Shown: positions 11,630 to 19,847 of the stretch, piece by piece
How the letters are laid out: the number at the start of each line of letters is the position of its first letter
Numbering within the stretch: position 1 is the first letter of the stretch
Assembly (NCBI GenBank): GCA_032622095.1
Contig: CP136068.1
Location: forward strand, 156,017,151-156,081,150
Direction of reading: 5' to 3'
Length of the DNA: 64,000 nucleotides
Source of the DNA: Siphonodentalium dalli
Taxonomy: Eukaryota > Mollusca > Scaphopoda > Gadilida > Siphonodentaliidae
Position numbers and translations under genes: made by a program
Notes under the pieces: generated by a model
The model's input: only the letters and a program-made list of their open reading frames with translations
What the model was told of the DNA's origin: nothing
Database searches by the model: none

Positions 11630-11715
11630 CGCAAATGCATATATAAGAGAAAGCATTGGCCTAACAATATTTACCTTGATCTTGTAAGCCAGTTCATTCT
11701 CTTATATATGCAAGG
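11630..11715. repeat. Degenerate twin-palindrome core
   Basis: ATATATAAGAGAAAGCATTG and, about 60 bp on, CAGTTCATTCTCTTATATAT form remnants of the core found whole in the TTAA elements at 14465 and 27709. Outer ends are not preserved. Confidence 0.5.
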
Positions 11716-11812
11716 CTCCCTATCTCGATCCTTTTTCAATTTGCTTGAATTCCGCTCATTCAGTCAACTAAACAACCGGAAGTGAAACACAGATTGATAT
11801 TTGGAGCCAAGA

Positions 11813-12726
11813 CAGTCCTTCGATTTTGAGGCGCGCAATTGCGCTTGCGCGCCTTGGCGCACGCGGATCTAAAAACCAGCGAGTTATTAAATGCGTACGC
11901 CGAAAAATTTAAATGCGCGCGTCGGAATTTGCAGCCAGTGAACGAGATTTTAACAAACAGTACATCAATGGTTAAACGCCGACAAGACTATTCACCGTGT
12001 ATCTTTCTCAGTAGCGATGACGTTGATTACGAACATAATAACAAAGATCAAAGCGGCCGCCGGCGTCTTTCTCACTCAATGATTGGGGTACACCTCGTCA
12101 CAACTGCTGCACGTGCTAGTTCCCGCAAAAAACAGTGTCAATTCTTTAGCAGCCTCGTTTGATGTTTCGGCATGCGGGATTCGCCGATTCATTTGAATAT
12201 TATTGCCATAGATTAGGTTTTAAGTTTAACTATACTTCGAAGCTATACTTCGAAGCCAGTATCTTTCGACTCAGAGAAAAACGAAAAATGGACATTGGAC
12301 CCTCCTCAAATACCGACTCTATCAAAACGAAAGAGAGCCCCGGTTGATTCGTCGAATTCCGGTAACGATTCCACTTCCGAGTTTGAAGTTTTAAGCGACT
12401 GCGAGTCTGGTGAGCATGCGCTCTCAGACGCGGAAGTGGACTCATTACCGTGATTAGATTCACCTGGATTGCCAGATAATCGGATTATTGTGGACTAGAT
12501 ATTGTACTACAATATAAACATATGTTTTTATTTCTGTTTTCACTTTAAGTTGCCAAATGCACACTTGGAATTACACGTGTGTATCATTATAATTGTGTTT
12601 GTCTTTATTCAGTAATCATTTCATCCATGTTAATTTGAATTGTGCTCCCGCAAAAAAGGCGCGCGCAAATTCCAAAAGCTCCGAGCGATATATCGCGCAC
12701 CTACGTTTTCCAAATTCGAAGGACTG
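11813..12726. mobile_element. hAT-like element with GC-rich ends and a coding relic
   Basis: The ends are CAGTCCTTCGA and TCGAAGGACTG, flanked by AGCCAAGA and AGCAAAGA (7 of 8 identical), giving a 914-bp element with an 8-bp target. Subterminal regions are rich in GCGCGC. An ORF of 107 codons (11839-12162) and a second coding relic (12159-12453) are inside. Their function is not recognised; they may be transposase remnants or captured host exons. Confidence 0.7.
12159..12453 (+). pseudogene. Coding relic broken by a 13-bp tandem duplication
   Basis: The reading frame starts MMFRHAGFADSFEYYCH and reaches a 13-bp direct duplication (TATACTTCGAAGC twice, near 12231-12256) that shifts it. Ignoring one copy, the frame continues into a basic stretch (SKRKRAP) and a Ser/Asp/Glu-rich tail with EFEVLSDCESGEHALSD before TGA at 12451. 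A basic patch plus acidic tail looks like a regulatory or transposase N-terminal region. No family can be assigned. Confidence 0.4.
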
Positions 12727-12799
12727 AGCAAAGACGAATTGAGCAATCTGACAATCATCTAGCGACTTGGAAAATAGAAAGGTAAATACATTAACAACC

Positions 12800-12882
12800 T
12801 ATGGGAAACTCGCGTATAAAAGAGAATGCACTGGCAAAGGGTATTTAATGCTGCACCAGCGTGGATCCCGGCATGAAAGGGT
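12800..12882. repeat. Right half of a TTAA element with core palindrome
   Basis: CTCGCGTATAAAAGAGAATG is followed by GCACTGGCAAAGGGTA and an end reading GCATGAAAGGGTTAA. This matches the right arm of the CCCTTTCATG family seen whole at 13980-14234. The left half was not found. Confidence 0.5.
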
Positions 12883-12959
12883 TAATATCACCCGAACTAC
12901 TCCACTGAAGCATGACTCTTGAATTACATGTACGAAGAGAAACCATTATTATTTGCTTA

Positions 12960-13177
12960 CAGTACTGCCCTAAGTAATCGACTCCTTAACTAACCACTGC
13001 AGAATTATGGGTAATTTTTAAGGATTTAGTCGGAAATATGGCTTGTTGCCATTCAGCGGAAAGCTCTCCCAGACAGCTTTCCGATGAATGGCAAGAAGCC
13101 ATACTTCCGACTAAATCCTGAAAAATTACCGATAATTCTGCTGTGGTTAAGGAGTTGATTACTTAAGAGCATTACTG
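12960..13177. mobile_element. CAGTAATG fold-back MITE
   Basis: A near-complete copy of 218 bp starts CAGTACTGCCCTAAG and ends GAGCATTACTG. The hairpin apex is the usual GGAAAGCTCTC and GAGAGCTTTCC pair, here slightly altered. TA precedes it; the right target base has mutated (CA). Confidence 0.8.
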
Positions 13178-13404
13178 CACCTATAAAATAGCCGAATATT
13201 ACAAAAATGTTGATCATTGTATGTATATCTTCGAAGTCACAGTGCAATACGATTTTGTTATTTCACTGTAGCTTCATTATTTCACTGTAGCTTTTCAGAA
13301 ACTTGAGTCAACAAGTTGTTTTTTACCGAGCATTATTTGTTCAACTGTTTGTACTATTAAAAGTGGAAATGCCACATAATTTAGCAACTGTGAGCACTAA
13401 TAAG

Positions 13405-13585
13405 GCACATATAATAAAAAGAATACATACGGTTTTGTGTTGGTATACACAGCCTGGTATATAATTGTAACATCTCATTTGTGACTGGAAAGAAATACAA
13501 TTTTCATTCATGGCAAAATTTGATATTTCTTTCCAGACACTCATGAGATATTTCGGTATTCAAACAAAAACTGCAGGCATTCTCT
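13405..13585. repeat. Diverged fold-back related to 4883-5022
   Basis: The outer words CATATAATAAAAAGAATAC and GGCATTCTCTAT, together with CTCATGAGATA, match the fold-back inside the Harbinger-like element. The arms here are much more diverged, so this is an older copy. Confidence 0.5.
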
Positions 13586-13590
13586 ATGTA

Positions 13591-13870
13591 CAGTGTAATG
13601 CTCTAAGTAATCGACTTCTTAACCACAGCAGAATTATGGGTAACTTTTCAGGATATAGTCCGAAATATGGCTTGTTGTGGTAAAGATTGATTGATTGGGG
13701 TTTATTGTCGCTTTAGCCACTAAGGCCATATCACGACATTGCCAGTTTTAGTGGTGGAGGAAATCCGCACACTTGCGACTAATCGAACAGTGATTTCAAT
13801 GGCTGATAAACTCGTCAACCATGTGCGGCAAACCACTTGGTAAAGAAGTCAATTACCTATAGCATTACTG
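13591..13870. mobile_element. CAGTAATG MITE interrupted by a second repeat
   Basis: The left arm starts at CAGTGTAATGCTC and breaks at CTTGTTG near 13678. The right end, TATAGCATTACTG, closes at 13870, followed by TA. Between them lies a piece of a different dispersed repeat (13684-13840), so the MITE was a target or was partly replaced. Confidence 0.65.
13684..13840. repeat. SINE-like dispersed repeat with GGCCATATCACGAC
   Basis: GATTGATTGATTGGGGTTTA is followed by CTAAGGCCATATCACGACAT. The same layout (TTGTTTGATTGAGGGTTTAA then TAGGCCATATCACGACTATG) occurs at 50603-50915. I recall this motif from molluscan genomes but cannot verify it here. No RNA polymerase III boxes were identified. Confidence 0.45.
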
Positions 13871-13979
13871 TATTTAGCACCCAGATCATGCCATGAAACT
13901 ACACCCATGAAGATCATATTCCGCACGTTCCTAACATGGTAACTTTTTGATGTTCTGACGGGGGACTTTCTTACTTTAA

Positions 13980-14234
13980 CCCTTTCATGACGGGAGCTGT
14001 GCTGGTGCAGCATTAAAGATCATGTGCCAGTGCATTCTCTCATATATGCGAGTCTCCAATCAGGAGCCTCGCATATACAAGAGATTGCACTGGCTTACAC
14101 GGATGAGGTAAATATTGTTAGGCCAATATATTCTTTTATATATCTGAAGTTCCCTATTGGAGACTCTCAAATATAAGAGAATGCATTGGCACAGGGTATT
14201 CACAAAATTTCATGAAGCTCCAGTCATGTAAGGG
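13980..14234. mobile_element. TTAA element, CCCTTTCATGAC ends, twin-palindrome core
   Basis: TTAA at 13976 and 14235 encloses CCCTTTCATGACGGGAGC and its imperfect reverse complement CTCCAGTCATGTAAGGG. Inside, the core palindromes (CAGTGCATTCTCTCATATAT and relatives) appear as an inverted pair with shortened spacers. The CCCTTT start and TTAA target recall piggyBac-type MITEs (inference). Confidence 0.7.
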
Positions 14235-14464
14235 TTAAACAAATAACACAGAAAATATATTTCTTTGTTATTAAATATCTGTTCCTTAATAATATATGGA
14301 AGTATTAAGGAACAGGTACTAATAAATATAATTAATACCTGCATTGTTTTTTCACTGATATACAGTTTTGTGTCGGAACGTCAAACAGTTCCAATGTTTT
14401 GTACTGGTGGAAACGATTTCTATGGGTGTAGTCACGAGTAGAGATTCATAGCATAGGTGTTTAA

Positions 14465-14853
14465 CCCTTTACCCAACAGAACGGCCCTGTGCCAATGCAT
14501 TCTCTTATATATGCGAGTCGACCATAGGTCGCCTCGCGTATATAAGAGAATGCATTGGCTTAACACATATTAAAAATGATAAATTGTCAAAGAATGTAGA
14601 AAAATATGATAAAAATTGTTAAAAAAAATTTTTAGGCCAATGCATTCTCTTATATATGCGAGGCGACCTATGGTCGACTCGCATATATAAGAGAATGCAT
14701 TGGCACAGGGCATAACTGTAACCATCACAATGTGGTCAATGAACCGGTTCCAATGATATCCATATTTGTATGGTGTTAGTGAGACAGACCGAAGATATTT
14801 TAGGCTGTTGAAGCTTTATTTGGGCGTTTTTGGCCGTTTTGTTGGGTAAAGGG
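14465..14853. mobile_element. TTAA element, CCCTTTACCCAACAG ends, twin-palindrome core
   Basis: The 389-bp element has TTAA at both sides (14461-14464, 14854-14857). The termini are CCCTTTACCCAACAG and TTGTTGGGTAAAGGG. Two approximately 70-bp palindromes (arm GCCAATGCATTCTCTTATAT, apex GTCGACCATAGGTCG) stand in opposite orientation about 90 bp apart. Right of the core is a unique 150-bp segment shared with the copies at 16691 and 25069. Confidence 0.88.
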
Positions 14854-14857
14854 TTAA

Positions 14858-15225
14858 ATAGTGTGTCTGTCATTTGCAGAATGAGATCCCCAGAGGGTGA
14901 ATTTAGTGATGCTACCCCGCACAGCCAGCTAACATAATCAAATTTACCCTCTTGGGACCTCATTCTGCTTTAAGGACTCCCAGAATTTGAGGCCTAAGCA
15001 GAATGAGGTTCCCAGAGGACAAATTTGGTGATGTTAGCCCACACGGCATGATAGCATCCCTATTCACCCTCTGTGGACCTCATTCTGCAAATGTGAAGAT
15101 TACCCTTTACAATTACATAAAAATGATCCCCAGAGGGTAAATTTGATGATGCTAGCCTGCCAAGCGGGGTAGCTTCACTAAATTCACCCTCTGGGGACCT
15201 CTTGACAGATACATTATATTCAGAC
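14858..15225. repeat. CAAGCCTG-family fold-back remnants, block B left edge
   Basis: TAGTGTGTCTGTCATTTGCA and two or three GAGGTCCCC-type hairpins run through here (about 14878-14967, 15001-15087 and 15121-15200). The true left end CAAGCCTG is missing, apparently replaced by the TTAA element that abuts it. The duplicated block starts inside this repeat, so it may have served as a recombination point. Confidence 0.55.
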
Positions 15226-15360
15226 TTGGTGTGTGAACACGGGGTTACATAAAGATCAAATGTCAAACAGGCAATACTTTATATATTTACATGTAGCTCC
15301 GATCCAGAAAATATTGACAAGAGCGATCAAATATCAAACAGACAATACTTTATATATAGT

Positions 15361-15466
15361 TTACATGTATCTCTGATTCAGAAAACATTGATGAATTTTG
15401 TTCAATGAGACGACACTGTCCTGTACAAAGCCGACAAACGGCACCCAACTATCCACGACTGCTCAG
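15361..15466 (-). pseudogene. FEM1-like 3' end relic, block B
   Basis: Minus-strand translation gives an in-frame C-terminal peptide with VPFVGF, DSVVS and IHQCFLNQRYM before TAA, matching the ends of both main copies (VPFVGLVPDSVVS, MHQCYLDRSYI in copy A). It is open throughout, better preserved than its block A counterpart, and begins abruptly after GAGCAG. It is preceded by about 1.5 units of the 69-bp repeat built from the same tail. Confidence 0.8.
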
Positions 15467-15469
15467 GGT

Positions 15470-15605
15470 CCAGCCTAGACGGCGACTTGGAAGACAGGGA
15501 CCAGCCTAGATGGTGACCTGGGAGACAGGACCAGCCTAGACGGCGACTTGGAAGACAGGGACCAGCCTAGATGGTGACCTGGGAGACAGGACCAGACTGG
15601 AGGGA
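15470..15605. repeat. Short tandem repeat of about 60 bp
   Basis: GGGACCAGCCTAGATGGTGA and GGCGACTTGGAAGACAGG alternate for a little over two units. Block A has a single unit at 2832-2870, so this expanded after the duplication. It makes the 120-codon minus ORF at 15475-15837 partly repetitive; that ORF is not credible. Confidence 0.7.
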
Positions 15606-15788
15606 GACTTGGGAGACATCTCCTCCCTAAAATACCAGTATTCATTTGTCTCAACATGTATTTAAAATAACACCTCAAAAAAAGAAAGTCCCCCCTAATA
15701 TATTCGGTAATATTTAATGAGATATTGGATGGATTTTGATGAAACTTTCCACAAATGATTTGTGGTACCAAAGACATCAAATGTGCTA

Positions 15789-16641
15789 CTGTGAATGGCT
15801 TTAAATTCCTTGGTATCAATTTTCGTGGTTCAGCCATTTATGACTTTTTCGTGGGTTCGTAAATTCGTGGTTCCGCCGGTGCTAAATGTCACCTACAAAT
15901 CCCCAATAACAACAATCAACTCGAACTGATAGAAGTGTAGACACCTCGACGAGCCGGCGTTAATTGCGCATCCGCACCGCAGGCGTAATTAGCACGTGCC
16001 GTGTATAAGCTTTTGTTGCCGGCTATCAAGAATATTAACAACGGGATTGTATTACTTAACTTAAGCATACAAAAGCTAGATGAAAGTACTCGCTTAATTC
16101 TCAACACAATCAGTGTGAGACTGGGGATTATTTACCGAAGCCAACATCTATTAGTCTGCACCATATGAAATACAACCCCAAATGGTCAACTGCATAATGC
16201 AAATATGTCTCTCAAAGCTGGTTACAAAGTGGTAAGATTGATTTTCGTCCTCCTACAACTCCTGGATTACCTGATCCAAACCATAGTTCGGATCATGATA
16301 CTGCTCTACTTATGCAAGTAGCTAACGATTATGTTGACAACAAACTCGGCTCCAATTCCTGTCAACAATCTCGAAAAAGAAAACATGGTGAGTATGTGAT
16401 TAAACATTGTAATTAGACCGTAGCTACTCTTTCATTAATGTAGTCCCGTTTGATAGAGTTACCTCCCTAGGCTTTGATTTTACATTGGGACAATAGTGTT
16501 ACCTCCCACGTGACATTTCTTATTTCTCAAAATCAATCTAGTTTCGAAGATTAATTTTTCGTGGGGTTTTGAATTTCGGGGTTAGCAGAAACCACGAAAA
16601 CCACGAAAATTGGACCCCCACGAATAAATGTACTTTTACAG
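15789..16641. mobile_element. TA-flanked element, CTGTGAATGG ends, exon-like insert
   Basis: The 853-bp insertion is flanked by TA (15787-15788, 16642-16643). Block A keeps the empty site GTGCTAATTAC at 3037-3047. The ends are CTGTGAATGGCTTTAAA and TGTACTTTTACAG, weak inverted repeats with TTTCGTGGTT words just inside both. It carries an open stretch at 16198-16416. The TA target suggests Tc1/mariner/pogo type. Confidence 0.8.
16198..16416 (+). CDS. Exon-like ORF in the TA element, function unknown
   Basis: 72 codons are open between stops, with residues SGKIDFRPPTTPGLPDP, a hydrophilic middle and a basic end SRKRKHG. Directly after this comes a strong splice donor (CATG then GTGAGTATG, intron start at 16388). 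A possible acceptor lies near CTCTCAAAG (about 16216). Composition and the basic patch before a donor fit the first part of a DNA-binding protein, possibly a transposase N-terminus. No family is claimed. Conservation in other copies would decide it. Confidence 0.3.
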   Translation, partial: CKYVSQSWLQSGKIDFRPPTTPGLPDPNHSSDHDTALLMQVANDYVDNKLGSNSCQQSRKRKHGEYVIKHCN

Positions 16642-16690
16642 TAATTACTATGCTGTGAGGTGATATATGGCTGAGTGAGCACACATTTAA

Positions 16691-17081
16691 CCCTTTACCC
16701 AACAGAAGGGCCCTGTGCCAATGCATTCTCTTATATATGCGAGTCGACCATAGGTCGCCTCGCATATATAAGAGAATGCATTGGCTTAACACATTAAAAA
16801 TTATAAAATTGTTAAAGAATGTAAGAAAAAATAGTAAAAAGTGTTAAAAAAAGATTTTTTTAGGCCAATGCATTCTCTTATATATGCGAGGCGACCTATG
16901 GTCGACTCGCATATATAAGAGAATGCATTGGCACAGGGCATAACTACAACCATCACAATGTGGTCAATGAGCCGGTTCCAATGATATCCATATTTGTATG
17001 GTTTTATTGAGACAGACCCAAGATATTTTAGGCTGTTGAAGCTTTATTTGGCCGGTTTTGGCCGGTTTGTTGGGTAAAGGG
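16691..17081. mobile_element. TTAA element, CCCTTTACCCAACAG ends, block B
   Basis: The 391-bp element is nearly identical to 14465-14853. TTAA flanks both ends. The duplicated partner in block A reads CACATTGAATGAC at the same place (TTGA for TTAA, one substitution), so this is a filled and empty pair supporting TTAA target duplication. The twin-palindrome core is complete. Confidence 0.9.
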
Positions 17082-17688
17082 TTAATGACAGAGGGGCACT
17101 TTCAAAAGTTGCAAAAACGCAGGTAGAGTGACATTCAGTGTCACAGACATTCAGCTATGCCTTGGTCCCCACTTCTCGCACAGGCTTGGAACATCCTTAT
17201 CTGTTGGTGCCTCAATGGCCTAAATGGTGGGAAACATGATTTACTGAAAAATGGCTTCAAAGAGACTGATTCCAATAACTGAAATGAAAATTCAAGGTGT
17301 CATACCAAAGGAATGTGGTTAGACTGAATGGTCTGGACATGTAGCAGGAACATTGTGTCCCGAAGATGACAGGCATGTTATCGTGGACTCACATTGTCAC
17401 TTTTAGACCACATTTACAGCCAGTAACAACTTGTGTGAACAATGGAACAATGGAGTGACTGTCCACTCTACGTCAGTCTTTTTGAAAAGCACCCCTCTTC
17501 CATTCAATTCATTCTCAGCCGGCCATAACATAACTCACAGGACGGCGCCTCACACAGGTTGTGTATCAGATACCACTAAATTTACTTTTGCCTATAGTGT
17601 CGTCAAAATCCATTCAATATCTCATAAAATATTACCAAATATATTAGGGGGACTTTTTTTTTGGGGTTTTTATATTTACTGATTATAA

Positions 17689-19610
17689 CAGGCGGGTGGT
17701 CGCGCACAAAAATTCCATATATAGGGCGGGGGTGGGTGGGTCATTTGGACCCGAAAAAAATGCGTAAATGACCAAAAATGCAATTTTTTTCCTCCACTTA
17801 AAATCACTGTTTTTGTGCTCATGTAATCTGTTAATATAAACCATATGACACACTAGGCTATTTAAAACATACTAATCAGAACTAACTACCATTTAGGGGT
17901 GTATGTATGCTGATGTATGTCAAAATTAATGTACCAGATTTCGACGGATGAAAGATATATTATATATATATAAACAAATTATATAACAAACATTAAAACA
18001 CAAGAACAAACATTTATAATATGCATATCCAAGATAGCCTTTCAATTGGATGTCAAAGTGTATGCTATAGCTATATATATATACACATGTGTATCCCTTT
18101 AAGGGTTTGAACAAAATATAAAGCGGAGTTTATATTGATGAATTCTGTGATAAATTTTGCAATTACTTTTGACAAATTTGTTTACTGTTATAACATAATT
18201 ATATGCTCAGACACGATCAGTCGACAATGCTTGCATATAAGCATAATTATGAAATGATTACCATCTTCTGTTCTTAATCCACATAATGGATATTATTTGT
18301 TATCAAGATAAACTTGATGATACAAACAAAAATAACAATTCCACTATATTCCACTGGTTTAAAACTATAAAACAAAATAACTCATACAAAAAGTTCATAC
18401 TATTTGGATAACAATATGAAAGCTTAGCCTTTTGTGATATTAATTCAACCACAGTTATTATTCACAAGTCTAAGCAGTTACGTGCTGTACAGATACATGT
18501 AGTAAGGTAGTATATCTGGAGTTCCAGTTATTTGACTGCCAATACATATGGTATTGTAATTATTAGTTGCTTGTTCATTATTGGTTGCTTTGATATTCAA
18601 TTTAGGATATAGCAGGATAGAGCAATGTAACTATAAAAGTAGCTTTTGGTATTAAAGTCTCAACTTATTCCATATGCAACATAAAGCTAGAATATAAACA
18701 TGACTAATATGAACTTTGTTCTTGAAACTAATTATAAATCATACTAACCTGGATCAAACTGCACAGGTAATCTATGCAACTCTCTTCATGCGAACTTTCT
18801 CAGAGTCACATATCTCAACTGGACAGTCTGATCCAGGATGCTTGTTCTTATAATGGGTTTCCTTGTGATACGTCCAGTAAACCACATTGCACAGGGGGCA
18901 CCCACATGTATAAGGACGGTTTGTACAAGGTGACCGTGGCTTGGATATCTCCGCTGGCTTTAAACTAAACTTTATACTCTGATAATAAGTTAATAATACT
19001 ACCAATTCTTCACTAATATTGGTATATGTCAATCTGCACACCAACATGACATACATACATGTATTTAGACTGTGAGCTGCTGTGAGTGTGACTTTCCTTG
19101 GGTCCCATCATACCCATGTGCAGATATATATCACAGAAATAGGGGAGATGAAATTTGTTCTACCCCTACTACTACATTATTACTATTGGGCCTTGGCTCT
19201 AAAACATCTTATACTATTGTTATATAAAAGAATATGGAGTTATTGAGGATATCAGGACATGTATTACCTCATAATTATTATGTTTTATGGCATAATGCCC
19301 AATGTTTTTAAGTGCATGCATTCAGCATTTCCACATTTTATACTAATAGAATTATCTCCCTTTAGAGCAGTTTAGAGGTTTATTAAAATGCTGGGAATAG
19401 TACTAAAAAATAAGAAACGGAACAATTCTTTGCTAGGCTATGATTTGGTTTATATTTTATGTTTTTTGGAAGATTTTGGGGGTGGGTCCCAAAAATTGGG
19501 CGGAAAAAAAAAAAAATTGCAGGTAGAGGGGTGGTGGGTCCCCCAGTGGGGCAAAAACATTTTTTTCGCCCTATATATGTAAAAAAATTCCGCAACCCCC
19601 CCCCCCCCCT
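17689..19610. mobile_element. hAT-like element, 8-bp TSD GATTATAA, with a zinc-finger exon
   Basis: This 1922-bp insertion has exact 8-bp flanks GATTATAA (17681-17688 and 19611-19618). The ends are CAGGCGGGTGG and a C-rich right end; just inside, ACAAAAATTCCATATATAGG pairs with CCTATATATGTAAAAAAATT. It is absent from block A. Most of it is AT-rich and non-coding; the exception is a minus-strand exon-like ORF near 18750-19056. The long G and C runs at the right end make base-level sequence less certain. Confidence 0.75.
18749..18978 (-). CDS. Candidate exon with a C2H2-like zinc finger
   Basis: The ORF at 18772-19056 contains PYTCGCPLCNVVYWTYHKET then HYKNKHPGSDCP: a C-x2-C pair and spaced histidines (H-x4-H) of a C2H2 finger with one residue fewer than usual between them. 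The finger part is bracketed by an acceptor TTATTATCAG (exon from 18978) and a donor CAG then GTTAGTATG (exon to 18749). The frame stops 23 bases before the donor. It lies inside the hAT-like element 17689-19610, so it is either part of that transposon's own protein or a captured host exon. Confidence 0.4.
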
Positions 19611-19847
19611 GATTATAATGGTGTTCATACTAATCATAATGGTTTTATAATTGGGCTCATGTGTTGGATAATACTTATTCGATCATAGAAGGGTGATGTA
19701 AATTTAACTTCAGCCATTGTTACTTCTCCCTGATAACAGTCCACTTTTCCCTAAATAACTAAACAGGGAGATGTAACTTCTCCCAATTTGAAACCTCCAG
19801 GCTGGTCCCTGAGCAGCAGAGAGACCAAATATCAATACTTTATAAGT

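Noticed and set aside
18774-18968. Plus-strand 64-codon ORF
   Set aside because: It is antisense to the zinc-finger exon, which has splice sites and a recognisable finger.
19383-19650. ORFs over the G/C runs
   Set aside because: They lie at the right end of a hAT-like element and depend on homopolymer lengths.
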